Numbered from the stretch's first letter, positions 32,464-41,084 are shown. The stretch: 64,000 nucleotides of DNA from Streptomyces sp. NBC_01381 (GCF_026340305.1 NZ_JAPEPI010000002.1:868001-932000); one strand, 5' to 3'. A program made the numbers and translations. Notes: generated by a model not told the origin, from the letters alone.

Positions 32464-33489
32464 ATGCGCATCGGAATTCTCACCGCAGGCGGCGACTGCC
32501 CCGGCCTCAACGCAGTGATCCGGTCGGTCGTGCACCGAGCCGTGACGCACTTCGGCGACGAGGTCATCGGCTTCGAGGACGGTTACGCGGGCCTGCTCGA
32601 CGGCCGCTACCGCAGCCTCGGTCTCAACGAGGTCAGCGGCATCCTCGCCCGCGGCGGAACGATCCTCGGCTCGTCCCGCCTCGAGCGCGACCGCTTCCGC
32701 GCGGCCTGCGAGGACGCGCCCGCGCTCGCCAAGTCGATCGGCTTCGACGTACTGATCCCGATCGGCGGCGAAGGCACCCTGACGGCCGCGAAGATGCTGT
32801 CGGACGCGGGCCTGCCGGTGGTGGGCGTCCCGAAAACAATCGACAACGACATCTCCTCGACCGACCGCACCTTCGGCTTCGACACGGCGGTGGGCGTCGC
32901 GACGGAGGCGATGGACCGCCTCAAGACGACGGCCGAGTCCCACCAGCGCGTGATGGTGGTCGAGGTCATGGGCCGCCACGCGGGCTGGATCGCTCTCGAA
33001 TCCGGCATGGCGGGCGGCGCCCACGGCATCTGCCTCCCCGAGCGCCCCTTCGACCCCGCCGACCTGGTGAAGCTGGTCGAGGAGCGGTTCGCGCGCGGCA
33101 AGAAGTTCGCGGTGATCTGCGTGGCCGAGGGCGCGCACCCCGCCGACGGCACCATGGACTACACCAAGGGCAAGATCGACCAATTCGGCCACGAGCGCTT
33201 CCAGGGCATCGGTACGGCTCTCGCGTACGAGCTGGAGGCCCGCCTCGGCAAGGAGGCCAAGCCGGTCATCCTCGGCCACGTCCAGCGCGGCGGCACCCCG
33301 ACGGCGTACGACCGCGTCCTCGCGACCCGCTTCGGCTGGCACGCGGTGGAGGCGGCGCACCGCGAGGACTACGGCCGGATGACGGCGCTGCGGGGCACGG
33401 ACATCGTGATGGTGCCGCTCGCGGACGCGGTGACGGAGCTGAAGACGGTGCCGAAGGACCGGATGGACGAGGCGGAGTCGGTCTTCTAG
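32464..33489 (+). CDS. pfkA: 6-phosphofructokinase
   Basis: A 341-residue PFK phosphorylating fructose 6-phosphate. Motifs: 'GILTAGGDCPGLNAVIRS', the nucleotide loop 'PIGGEGTLTAAKML', the catalytic 'VPKTIDNDISSTD' (Asp base), 'VEVMGRHAGWIALES' and 'LGHVQRGGTPTAYDRVLATR'. Using E. coli numbering, Gly104 is kept (ATP-type), position 103 is Glu instead of Asp, and position 124 is Lys (often PPi-type); this mix is known in actinobacterial ATP-PFKs. AGGAGA lies upstream of the ATG. It neighbours pta/ackA/pyk, a carbon-flux cluster. Confidence 0.95.
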   Translation: MRIGILTAGGDCPGLNAVIRSVVHRAVTHFGDEVIGFEDGYAGLLDGRYRSLGLNEVSGILARGGTILGSSRLERDRFRAACEDAPALAKSIGFDVLIPIGGEGTLTAAKMLSDAGLPVVGVPKTIDNDISSTDRTFGFDTAVGVATEAMDRLKTTAESHQRVMVVEVMGRHAGWIALESGMAGGAHGICLPERPFDPADLVKLVEERFARGKKFAVICVAEGAHPADGTMDYTKGKIDQFGHERFQGIGTALAYELEARLGKEAKPVILGHVQRGGTPTAYDRVLATRFGWHAVEAAHREDYGRMTALRGTDIVMVPLADAVTELKTVPKDRMDEAESVF

Positions 33490-33507
33490 CTGTGGGTCTG
33501 GCTGGTT

Positions 33508-33527
33508 GCCGGGTGTCAGCGCCCGGC
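33508..33527. terminator. Hairpin between convergent pfkA and XRE regulator
   Basis: GCCGGG and CCCGGC enclose an 8-nt loop that contains the stop codon of the minus-strand regulator. It lies 18 nt past the pfkA stop and is likely its terminator. Confidence 0.55.
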
Positions 33528-34232
33528 GGTCCCAGTCCCCCGCATCTGCGCCCAGAAGTGCTCGAGGATCCGGTCCAGGTAGTCGCGGCCGGCGCTACCT
33601 GACGCGTCCGCACCCGTCCCGCCGCCCCAGCTCAGCGTCCGTACCATCCGCGACTGATAGTCGGTGTGCAGCTGCTGCAGCACGTCCTCCAGGTGCCGCT
33701 TCGGCACGGGCAGCATCTTGCTCACGGGCCGCACGAGCCCCTGCCAGCGGCTGGTCACGGCGCTGCGCAGCAGCTCGGCGAGCTCGTCGGCGCGCCCGGT
33801 GACGGTGATGAAATCCTGCAGCGGCAGCTGCAGCACTTCGGCGAGGGCGGCGGACTGCCGGTCGTTGCCGCGCCAGGTGTTGGTCTCCTCCATGTGCAGA
33901 TACGCCTGGATCTCGACGCCGGACCCCCGAGCGACGTCCTCCGGGGCGAGCCCGCGGGCGATCCGGTGCTCCCGCAGGGTCGTGGCGGCGCCCATGAGTT
34001 CACCGGGCGAGCACCACAGGGTGCCCGCGAGCGCGGTGAGCTCGGCGGAGGTGGGCGCGGCGAGCCCGCGCTCCCAGGCGGCGATGGTCTCGGGCGTGAT
34101 GTACGCGAGCCCGTAGCTCGCCCGCATCCCGTAGGCGACATGCCCGTGCGCCATCCCCAACGCCTCGCGGAGGCGACGGGCGGCGGGGAAGTTGAACGGG
34201 GGCGTGGGCTGGTTGGGCTGGCTCGGTTGCAC
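33516..34232 (-). CDS. XRE-family helix-turn-helix regulator
   Basis: A 238-residue protein. Two HTH-like units are visible: 'RLREALGMAHGHVAYGMRAS' followed by 'ITPETIAAWERGLAAPTSAEL', and 'TLREHRIARGLAPEDVARGSG' followed by 'YLHMEETNTWRGNDR'. A helical C-terminal domain ('AELLRSAVTSRWQGLVRPVSK') follows. I place the start at GTG 34232 ('VQPSQPNQPTPP'): there is no ribosome site, but TACCGT lies 6 nt upstream, giving a plausible leaderless start; GTG 34238 is the alternative. The ORF stays open far upstream, but that sequence belongs to a different, frameshifted gene. Targets are unknown; it adjoins pfkA convergently, as I recall for S. coelicolor SCO5426-5427. Confidence 0.82.
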   Translation of the reverse strand: MQPSQPNQPTPPFNFPAARRLREALGMAHGHVAYGMRASYGLAYITPETIAAWERGLAAPTSAELTALAGTLWCSPGELMGAATTLREHRIARGLAPEDVARGSGVEIQAYLHMEETNTWRGNDRQSAALAEVLQLPLQDFITVTGRADELAELLRSAVTSRWQGLVRPVSKMLPVPKRHLEDVLQQLHTDYQSRMVRTLSWGGGTGADASGSAGRDYLDRILEHFWAQMRGTGTAGR

Positions 34233-34399
34233 GGGCACACGGTAGGTGCACGCGGGGGTGGTGACTACGGTGCGTTCACACGAGGTTGCGGATTGGTAGG
34301 AAGCTACGGGGGTTTCGTGGGGTTTACATCCGTCTCGCCCCTCGGACTCTCGGGCCGGGGTGACGCGTCCTCGTGGACGGTGGACCGCCCCGGCGGGGG

Positions 34400-34777
34400 C
34401 GGTGTGCTCATGGCTCTCTTTCGTCGATCCGGAAGTCCTCGCTCCGTACGCCGTGACGACATCGTGGCCGTCGTACTCCGCGAAGTCACCGAATACCGGA
34501 CGCGGGACACCGTTCACCAGATCGGCACCGCAGAAGTACCTCGGGCCCGGGGCCGAGGAAAAGAGCAGGTCTAGGTCTTTCATGGCGTCGACGGTGCGGC
34601 AGACGATGCCGGGTTCGCGCCAGGAGTACATGAGGTACGTGAACGCGTGCTGACCCGGCTCGTCGTCCAGGGGAAGCCGCGCAGGAAGGTGTTGAAGCGG
34701 TCGGAGGTGTCGGCCCCGAGGGTCCAGTGCTGACGGCCGGTCAGCCAGGTTCGGATGTGGTCGTGTTCCGTGTGCAT
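34400..34777 (-). pseudogene. Frameshifted small gene of unknown function
   Basis: From ATG 34777 ('MHTEHDHIRTWLTGRQHW') the frame is protein-like for about 36 residues to 'FNTFLRGFP', then becomes low-quality and stops at 34580. If one extra C is assumed in the short C-run near 34668, the frame continues 'LDDEPGQHAFTYLMYSWREP', 'GIVCRTVDAMKDLDLLFSSA' and 'PRYFCGADLVNGVPRPVFGD', which looks like genuine protein. A TAGGCT hexamer 8 nt before the ATG could be a -10 for a leaderless transcript. The 3' end is uncertain because the second frame stays open into the XRE gene. I do not recognise the family. A sequencing indel is possible. Confidence 0.45.
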
Positions 34778-34788
34778 CTCGCCCGAGC

Positions 34789-35397
34789 CTAGGGGCGGTC
34801 CGGAATCCGTACGGCGTCTGCCAGCACCGTGGTCACGGTTCTCTGGACTGCCGCTGCCTCCGGCGGGGCGCCGCTCCGGTCGGCGAAGAGGAGGTGGGCG
34901 GCGCCGATCAGGGTGGGGGCGAGGGTGGTGATGTCCGCGCCGGGGGTGATGCGGCCCAGGTCCCGTTCGGCGGTCAGGTACGAGGCGAGCATGGTCGTGG
35001 CCTCCGTCAGGAGGGGGATGCCGGGGGTTGGTCTCGTTTCGCGGAGGCGGGTTCTGAGGTCGTCTCGGAAGGTGATCAGGGCGACGATCGACGCCGCGAT
35101 CGAGCCTCCGAACAGGGTCGTCACGGCCGTGGTGAGGTTGGCCGTGACCGTGCTGGTTCCGGCGGCTTCGCATAGGGCGGCGGATTGACGTTCGACAACC
35201 GCGATGCGGTCCAGGATCAGTTCTGCCAGGAACGCGTCGAAGTCCGTGAAGTGGCGGTGCAGGACGCCTTTTGCACAGCCTGCCTCCGTCGTGACCGCCC
35301 TGCTGGTCAGTGCGCTCGGGCCGTCGCGGAGCAGGATGCGTTCTGCCGCGTCGAAGAGTTGCTCGCGGGCGTCGCGGATGGCTACCCCTGTCGGCAC
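34789..35397 (-). CDS. TetR-family transcriptional regulator
   Basis: A 202-residue protein. The HTH is 'RDGPSALTSRAVTTEAGCAKG' followed by 'VLHRHFTDFDAFLAELIL', a clear TetR DNA-binding domain. The C-terminal half is helical and hydrophobic. GTG 35397 has GGAG 8 nt upstream. It is divergent from a SAM methyltransferase gene, and two tandem palindromes lie in the 76-bp gap, indicating that it represses both genes. The ligand is unknown. Confidence 0.9.
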   Translation of the reverse strand: MPTGVAIRDAREQLFDAAERILLRDGPSALTSRAVTTEAGCAKGVLHRHFTDFDAFLAELILDRIAVVERQSAALCEAAGTSTVTANLTTAVTTLFGGSIAASIVALITFRDDLRTRLRETRPTPGIPLLTEATTMLASYLTAERDLGRITPGADITTLAPTLIGAAHLLFADRSGAPPEAAAVQRTVTTVLADAVRIPDRP

Positions 35398-35445
35398 CGT
35401 GTGTCTCCACTTCGGGGGTGGGCGGGCCCGCTCCTCCGTTGACGA

Positions 35446-35484
35446 GTGGGCACGTGCCCACCATAGTGGGCGCATGCCCACTAT
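35446..35484. promoter_or_regulatory. Tandem TetR operators between tetR and methyltransferase
   Basis: GTGGGCACGTGCCCAC (35446-35461) is a perfect 16-bp palindrome. ATAGTGGGC-N4-GCCCACTAT (35463-35484) is a second with the same GTGGGC/GCCCAC half-sites. Their centres are 20 bp apart, two helical turns, so two dimers would bind the same face. The second site contains the methyltransferase ATG. Confidence 0.8.
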
Positions 35485-36304
35485 ACCTTCGGAGGGATCA
35501 ACTCCCCCTGCCCTCAAGCCTCATCAGTATCGGCACGTGGCCGAGTCGTTCGGTTCTGGCGCCGAGCGGTACGACCGGGCCCGGCCCCGGTATCCCCAGG
35601 GTCTCGTGGACCGGATCGTCGCCGGGGGACCCGAAGTTCTCGATGTCGGCTCCGGTACCGGCATCGTCGCCCGGCAGTTCCAGGCCGCCGGCTGCCGGGT
35701 CCTTGGCGTCGAGCCCGACCCGCGGATGGCCGGACTGGCGCGGCAGTTCGGGGTGGAGGCGGAGGTGGCGACGTTCGAGGAGTGGGATCCCGCCGGGCGG
35801 GAATTCGATGCCGTTGTCGCGGGGCAGGCCTGGCACTGGATCGACCCCGTCGCGGGAGCGGCCATGGCCGCGCGCGTGCTGCGGCCCGGCGGCCGCCTTG
35901 CGGCGTTCTGGCATGTGTTCCAGCTTCCGCCCGAACTGGCACAAGCCCAGGCGACGGTCTTCCGGCGGGTGATGCCGGACTCCCCGTTCAACGTCGACGC
36001 GCTGCCGAAGCGAGCCCTGGACGTGTATCAGGTCATGTTCGACAAGGCCGCCGACGGCATGCGGGCAGTGGGTGGGTTCAGCGCCCCGGAGCAGTGGCGG
36101 TTCGACTGGGAGCAGTCCTATGGTCGGGACGCGTGGCTGGACCAGCTGCCCACCCACGGCAACCTCACCCAGCTCCCGCCGGACAAGCTGGCGAAGGTCC
36201 TTGAGGGCGTCGGGTCCGCCATCGACGCGATGGGCGGCGGATTCACGATGGAGTACGCGACGGTGGCGGTCACCGCGAAGCGAACTGACCCTGCCTCAGG
36301 GTGA
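35474..36304 (+). CDS. Class I SAM-dependent methyltransferase
   Basis: A 276-residue protein. SAM motif I is 'VLDVGSGTGIVARQFQAAGC', the acidic residue at the end of beta2 is in 'VLGVEPDPRMAG', and 'FDAVVAGQAWHWIDP' is the motif-IV region. It resembles small-molecule methyltransferases of the UbiE/Methyltransf_11 type ('FGSGAERYDRARPRYPQGLV'). The ATG lies within the second TetR operator without a ribosome site, so translation is either leaderless or starts at GTG 35537. Expression should be controlled by the divergent TetR. The substrate is unknown. Confidence 0.85.
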   Translation: MPTIPSEGSTPPALKPHQYRHVAESFGSGAERYDRARPRYPQGLVDRIVAGGPEVLDVGSGTGIVARQFQAAGCRVLGVEPDPRMAGLARQFGVEAEVATFEEWDPAGREFDAVVAGQAWHWIDPVAGAAMAARVLRPGGRLAAFWHVFQLPPELAQAQATVFRRVMPDSPFNVDALPKRALDVYQVMFDKAADGMRAVGGFSAPEQWRFDWEQSYGRDAWLDQLPTHGNLTQLPPDKLAKVLEGVGSAIDAMGGGFTMEYATVAVTAKRTDPASG

Positions 36305-36308
36305 CGAC

Positions 36309-36818
36309 ATGGATCTCGAGGCCTATATGGAGCGTTCGCGGAGCGGGCCGTGCTTTGTCTGTGCGTTTCTCGGCGGGCATCCGGACTACCCGCACGAGAT
36401 CGTCTTCGAGGACGAGGCACATGTCGCCTTCCTCGACCGGTGGCCCACCCTCCCCGGGAAGGTCCTCGTCGCGCCGAAGGCGCACATCGAGCATGTCGTC
36501 CGTGACGTCGACGAGGACGCCTACGTACGACTCATGCTCGTCGTGCGGGAAGTCGCCCTCGCTGTCGAAGATGTCCTCGAAGTCGAGCGGACCTACCTCT
36601 ACTCCCTCGGCAGCCGGCAGGGGAACAGTCATCTGCACTGGCACATCGCGGCTCTGCCGCCCGGAGTCCCTTACTGCGAGCAGCAGTTCCATTCCCTGAT
36701 GACCGAGAACGGGGTCCTTGCCGTGTCGCCGGACGAGGCCGCCGGCATTGCCGCGCGGATCCGTGCGGCTGTGGGCGCGCGGGGTGTTCTCGGGGAGCAT
36801 GGTGAGGAGCACGGGTAG
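36309..36818 (+). CDS. HIT-family nucleotide hydrolase/transferase
   Basis: A 169-residue protein with the full histidine triad 'NSHLHWHIAALP'. 'CFVCAFLGGHPDYPHEIV' at the N-terminus has a C-x2-C pair often found in this group, and 'FLDRWPTLPGKVLVAPKAHIEHV' is the typical 'P.LPGH.LV.PK.H' HIT segment. It begins 4 nt after the methyltransferase stop, so it is in the same transcript and under the same TetR control. It presumably hydrolyses a nucleotide-linked metabolite; the substrate is unknown. Confidence 0.9.
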   Translation: MDLEAYMERSRSGPCFVCAFLGGHPDYPHEIVFEDEAHVAFLDRWPTLPGKVLVAPKAHIEHVVRDVDEDAYVRLMLVVREVALAVEDVLEVERTYLYSLGSRQGNSHLHWHIAALPPGVPYCEQQFHSLMTENGVLAVSPDEAAGIAARIRAAVGARGVLGEHGEEHG

Positions 36819-36851
36819 GACGTCGGGCGGGGCTTGGTGTCCGCCCCCGGG

Positions 36852-39170
36852 TTACTGACCCATGCGCTCGTACTTGTCGTCCACCTTGCCGATTTCCTGC
36901 CAAGTGCCGTTGCCGCGGCGGTCGATCCACACGGGGCGGCCCCGTGCCGAACGGCGCTTCTCGAAGGACACCTCGTCGAGTACGCCGTTGACCGAGACCC
37001 GCTGGATCTCGCGGTCCAGGGTGTGTCGCAGGGAGGTTGCCGAGTCGTCGGCGGGGAGTTTGCCGAGGGCTGTGGCCAGGGCCAGCGCGCCGTCGTACAG
37101 CTCCTGGTTGCCCTGCGCGGGGAGGTTCTGGTCGGGTTCGCCGGTGTAGTTGCGGGTGCGCAGGACGCCTGCGGGGACGTTCTTCTCGGTGGCTTCGGTG
37201 CTCGTCCGCTTCTCGGAGTCCTGGCAGACGCCCTCGAAGCTGCTCTGGGTGAGCACGGGGCCCTTGAAGCCGTCAGCCCTGAGGCGCTTGGTCCACATTC
37301 CGGCGTCCGAGTTGGCAGGGACCACCACCGCCTCCGCCCGTGCCTTGGTGGCCAGGGCAGGGATCTGGGGCGGCTTCACGTCGCTGGGGCTGGTGTTCAG
37401 TGCCTCGGTGGTGATGCCGCCCCTGCGCAGCGCCGTGCCGATGCCGTCCTCGCGGTTCGCCCAGAGCTCGTCCTCCGCCACCAGCACCCGGCGGGCCTTC
37501 GTCTGCGACAGGAGGTAGCGGGCCATCGCCGTGCCCTGCCGCGCGTCATCCGCGGGGATGGCGAACGCACCGTCGGCGTGGGCGACACCCGAGCAGGTGC
37601 TGATCTCGGGGAGGAACGCCTCGTCCGTGTCGTGCACCCAGGCGAAGCCGGAGGTGTCGCCGATGACGGCGAGCATGCGCGGGTGCTTCGCCAGCATCTT
37701 GCGGGAGCTGACGTCCGGGTCGGCCGTCACAGGGACGATGCGGAAGCGGCCGCCGCCCTTGGTGCCGAGCGTCTCGGCGAACGCGGACTTCACGGTGCGC
37801 AGTTGCTGCGTGGTGAACTGCTTGAACTCCGAGGTCTCGTACTCGTCCGGCTCGACGCCTTCCCTGGGGGCGCCGACGTGGCGGGAGTCGTGGGCGACGC
37901 CGATCTCGTAGATCGTTTCCTTGTCCTTGCCTACGGAGTTGCTGGAATCGTTGGAGGAGTCGGACGTCAGGGAGCGTATGCCCAGGCCCGTCGGGATGCC
38001 GACCGCGAGGACGAGGGCGGCGGCGATCAGCGGGCGTTTGCGGGAGCGGGGCTGCCGGGCGTCCGGCGCGGCCGGAGCGGCGGCGTCCTTGTGGACGGCC
38101 GGTCGGGTGTCGGCGTTCGCGATACGGGCCACCGCGGGCGCCTCGCCCGGATCTCCGCCCGGGTTCCCCACCCGGACCGTCGGCTCGTGGGGCGGATCCG
38201 CCGCCGGTGAGGTCGCCGGTCGACGGTCCGAGGGGGAATCGGCAACCGAGTCCTGTACGTCGGGCGGCACTTCAGCGGGACGTACGGAATCGGACGACTT
38301 CGTACGCGTCGACTCCGCACCCGGCGGCTGCGCCCCAGCCGCCGCCAGGACCCGTTCCAGCGCCGTCGCCGCGTCCGCCGGGCGGTCCTCCGGGTCCTTG
38401 GCGAGCAGGTCGAGGACCAGGCGTTCCACCGGCCGCGTCACCTCGCCGCGTGCCGCGCTCGGGCGCAGCGGCGCGTCGTTGACGTGGTTGTACATGACGC
38501 CGGCCGCGGAACCGGTGAACGGCGGTCTGCCGATGAGGAGTTCGTAGAGGACGCAGCCGAGCGCGTACAGGTCCGTGCGGCCGTCGCCCGGCTCCTGGCG
38601 GAACCGCTCCGGCGCCAGGTACGGCACGCTGCCGAACGGCAGCTGCCCGGTCTGGGTCAGGCGCGAGTCGCCCGCGACGCGTTCCATGAACGTGGCGATG
38701 CCGAAGTCGACGACCTTCGCGGTGCCGTCCGGGGTGATCATTACGTTGCCGGGCTTGATGTCGCGGTGCACGACGCCCGCCGAGTGCGCCGCGTCCAGGG
38801 CGCGGCAGATGTCCGCCGCCCAGCGCAGCGCGTCCGCCACCGGGACCCGGACGCTCTCGCGCAGCACCTGGTCGAGCGAGCGCCCCTGCACCAGGGCCAT
38901 CACCAGGTACGGGGTCCCGTCGTCCGTGCCGTGGTCGTGCACGGCGACGATGTACGGGCTGTCGAGCGCGGCCGCGGCACGGGCCTCCTGCCGGAACCTG
39001 GCCAGGAGCTGATCGGCCTCGCTCTCGCCCGCCGACGTCGACGGCACGAAGAGCTTGACCGCCACCTCGCGGCCCAGGCTTCTGTCCCGGGCCCGCCAGA
39101 CCTGCCCCATGCCACCGGCACCGATCGGCGCCAGCAACTCGTACCGACCGTTCAGCAAACGCCCCCGCAT
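36852..39170 (-). CDS. Receptor-like Ser/Thr protein kinase with extracellular binding-protein domain
   Basis: A 772-residue protein. Residues 1-275 are a Hanks-type kinase: 'IGAGGMGQVWRARD', Lys39 in 'EVAVKLF', catalytic 'HRDIKPGN' (Asp137), 'DFGIA' and 'GSVPYLAPERF'. A Pro/Ala/Asp-rich juxtamembrane linker (280-378) leads to one membrane segment (about 380-398, 'LIAAALVLAVGIPTGLGI'). The 370-residue extracytoplasmic part resembles type I periplasmic binding proteins of branched-chain amino-acid transporters ('VIGDTSGFAWVHDTDEAFLP', 'ARRVLVAEDELWANREDGIG', 'AEAVVVPANSDAG', 'NQELYDGALALATALGKLP'). The most direct reading is a ligand-sensing kinase. It precedes a sugar ABC operon on the same strand; the ligand is unknown. 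Confidence 0.88.
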   Translation of the reverse strand: MRGRLLNGRYELLAPIGAGGMGQVWRARDRSLGREVAVKLFVPSTSAGESEADQLLARFRQEARAAAALDSPYIVAVHDHGTDDGTPYLVMALVQGRSLDQVLRESVRVPVADALRWAADICRALDAAHSAGVVHRDIKPGNVMITPDGTAKVVDFGIATFMERVAGDSRLTQTGQLPFGSVPYLAPERFRQEPGDGRTDLYALGCVLYELLIGRPPFTGSAAGVMYNHVNDAPLRPSAARGEVTRPVERLVLDLLAKDPEDRPADAATALERVLAAAGAQPPGAESTRTKSSDSVRPAEVPPDVQDSVADSPSDRRPATSPAADPPHEPTVRVGNPGGDPGEAPAVARIANADTRPAVHKDAAAPAAPDARQPRSRKRPLIAAALVLAVGIPTGLGIRSLTSDSSNDSSNSVGKDKETIYEIGVAHDSRHVGAPREGVEPDEYETSEFKQFTTQQLRTVKSAFAETLGTKGGGRFRIVPVTADPDVSSRKMLAKHPRMLAVIGDTSGFAWVHDTDEAFLPEISTCSGVAHADGAFAIPADDARQGTAMARYLLSQTKARRVLVAEDELWANREDGIGTALRRGGITTEALNTSPSDVKPPQIPALATKARAEAVVVPANSDAGMWTKRLRADGFKGPVLTQSSFEGVCQDSEKRTSTEATEKNVPAGVLRTRNYTGEPDQNLPAQGNQELYDGALALATALGKLPADDSATSLRHTLDREIQRVSVNGVLDEVSFEKRRSARGRPVWIDRRGNGTWQEIGKVDDKYERMGQ

Positions 39171-39251
39171 GTGTCCTCCCTCAGACCCGGTGATCCTAGC
39201 CAGCGGCTCGGACAGCGGGCGGGCAGGTCACCCCTTCACTCCCTCACCCCT

Positions 39252-40136
39252 TCACCCCTTCACCGCGCCGCCGAGCGCGAAGCCGCCGCCCAGCTTCCGT
39301 GAGATCAGGACGTACAGGAGGATCACGGGCGTCGAGTAGATGATCGAGAAGGCCGCCAACTGGCCATAGACGACTGTGCCCTTGTTGCCGAAGAAGTCGT
39401 TGATGCTGACCGACGCCGGCATCTGCTCCGGGGTCAGGAGCAGCATGAACGGGACGAAGAAGTTGCCCCACATCATGACGAACGAGAAGACCGTGACCAC
39501 GGCCACTCCCGGGCCCATCAGCGGCAGCACGATACGGATCAGCGACTGGAAGGGCGACGCGCCGTCCGTCCATGCCGCCTCCTCCAGTTCCTTCGGTACG
39601 CCGTCCATGAAGTTCTTCATCAGCCAGATGGCGAACGGGAGTTGGGACGCCGCGAAGAAGAAGATCGTGCCCTGCATCGTGTCGATGAGGTCCACCTGGA
39701 CGAACAGTGCGTACACCGGGACCATGATCGCCGTGATCGGCAGGCTCGTCGCGAAGAGGATCGTCAGCATGAACGGGCGGTTCAGGCGGGACTTGAAGCG
39801 CGAGAGCGGGTACGCGGCGAGTGCCGCGCAGACCACCGTCAGGATCGTGCCGCCGCCGCAGAGCAGCAGGCTGTTCATCAGCGGTGTGAAGGTGATTTCG
39901 GGGGTCAGTACGGCGTCGTAGTTGTCCAGGGTGATGCCGTCCGGGACCTTCACCTTCAGATCGGCCTTGGTGTCGAGCGAGGACAGGATCACCCAGGCCA
40001 GCGGCAGGACGAACGCCGCCGCGACCACGAGCAGCCCCGCGTCCGCGGCGAGGCGCCGGCTCGTACGACGTGAAGTGAGCGTCCTGGAAGGTGACTTGAC
40101 GGTGCCGGCGGACACCTTGACGGTATTGGCGGACAC
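39252..40136 (-). CDS. Carbohydrate ABC transporter permease (MalG type)
   Basis: A 294-residue membrane protein with six hydrophobic segments and the EAA loop 'MDGVPKELEEAAWTDGASPFQSL' region ('EEAAWTDGASPFQSLIRIVLP'-type, contacting the ATPase). The GTG at 40136 directly abuts the stop of the preceding permease gene. It is the third gene of the operon binding protein - MalF-type - MalG-type. No ATPase gene is present, as usual in Streptomyces, where a shared MsiK ATPase serves such systems. A CACCCCTT-rich run follows its stop. Confidence 0.92.
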   Translation of the reverse strand: MSANTVKVSAGTVKSPSRTLTSRRTSRRLAADAGLLVVAAAFVLPLAWVILSSLDTKADLKVKVPDGITLDNYDAVLTPEITFTPLMNSLLLCGGGTILTVVCAALAAYPLSRFKSRLNRPFMLTILFATSLPITAIMVPVYALFVQVDLIDTMQGTIFFFAASQLPFAIWLMKNFMDGVPKELEEAAWTDGASPFQSLIRIVLPLMGPGVAVVTVFSFVMMWGNFFVPFMLLLTPEQMPASVSINDFFGNKGTVVYGQLAAFSIIYSTPVILLYVLISRKLGGGFALGGAVKG

Positions 40137-41084
40137 TCAGACCTCCGTGCGGAGCAGGCGCATATAGACGAGGGAGAAGAGTGAGCCGACGACCAGGAGC
40201 AGGAGTGCCACCGCGGTGCCGTAGCCGATCATGCTCTTCTGGAAGGCCTGTTCGTACATGAACAGGGGGAGGGTCTGGCTGCGGTTGCCGGGGCCGCCGC
40301 GCGTCATCACCCAGATCAGGCCGAAGACGGACAGGGTCTGCAGGGTGTTCAGCATCAGGTTCGTGCCGATGGAGCGGCGGATCATCGGCAGCGTGATGTG
40401 CCACATGCGCCGCCAGCCGCCCGCGCCGTCCACCTCGGCCGCCTCGGTGATCTCCTTGGGGATCTCGTTCAGGGCCGCCGAGTAGACCAGCATCGAGAAC
40501 GCCGTCCCGCGCCAGACGTTGGCGAACGACACCGCCAGGATCGGCAGCGTGTACATCCAGTTCTGGGACGGGAGATGGAGGAAGTCGAGGACGGCGTTGA
40601 GGGTGCCCTCGCGGCGGAAGAACGCGTACAGAAGGAACGCCGCCACCACCTCGGGCAGCACCCACGCCGTGATCACGATCGCGCCGGTGACCGTCCGGAC
40701 CGGCTTGGACGCCCGCTGCATCAGGGACGCGAGCGCGAGGCCGATGGTGTTCTGGCCGATGAGGGACGACAGCACGGTGAAGACGAGAGTCAGCCAGACC
40801 GCGTTGAGGAACGCCTCGTCCCCGAACGCCTTACGGAAGTTGTCGAACCCGACGAAGCTCGACTCGGCCTGGCCGGTGAGCTGGAGGTCGGTGAAGGCGA
40901 TGTACGCGCAGTAGCCGATCGGCCCCGCCAGGAACAGGAGCAGGAGGATCACGGCGGGGGAGACGGGCAGCGCGCGGGTCAGCGCTCTGCCGGTCCTCCC
41001 GCGGCGGGACGGGGGGCGCGACGCGCCCTGGCCCGGCGCCGTCTTGACGATGTCGCCGGGCCCGGCGGGGGGTGCGGCGGTCAC
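40137..41084 (-). CDS. Carbohydrate ABC transporter permease (MalF type)
   Basis: A 315-residue protein. After a basic Pro/Arg-rich N-terminus there are six membrane segments ('SPAVILLLLFLAGPIGYCAY' first) and the EAA loop 'ALNEIPKEITEAAEVDGAGG' followed by 'WRRMWHITLPMI'. The start is a GTG at 41084 whose GTGA overlaps the binding-protein stop, so the genes are translationally coupled. It pairs with the MalG-type permease to form the membrane channel. The sugar is unknown. Confidence 0.92.
   Translation of the reverse strand: MTAAPPAGPGDIVKTAPGQGASRPPSRRGRTGRALTRALPVSPAVILLLLFLAGPIGYCAYIAFTDLQLTGQAESSFVGFDNFRKAFGDEAFLNAVWLTLVFTVLSSLIGQNTIGLALASLMQRASKPVRTVTGAIVITAWVLPEVVAAFLLYAFFRREGTLNAVLDFLHLPSQNWMYTLPILAVSFANVWRGTAFSMLVYSAALNEIPKEITEAAEVDGAGGWRRMWHITLPMIRRSIGTNLMLNTLQTLSVFGLIWVMTRGGPGNRSQTLPLFMYEQAFQKSMIGYGTAVALLLLVVGSLFSLVYMRLLRTEV

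Noticed and set aside
33516..34631. XRE regulator extended to 371 residues
   Set aside because: The upstream part appears to be a different, frameshifted gene plus non-coding sequence, and no start signal supports it.
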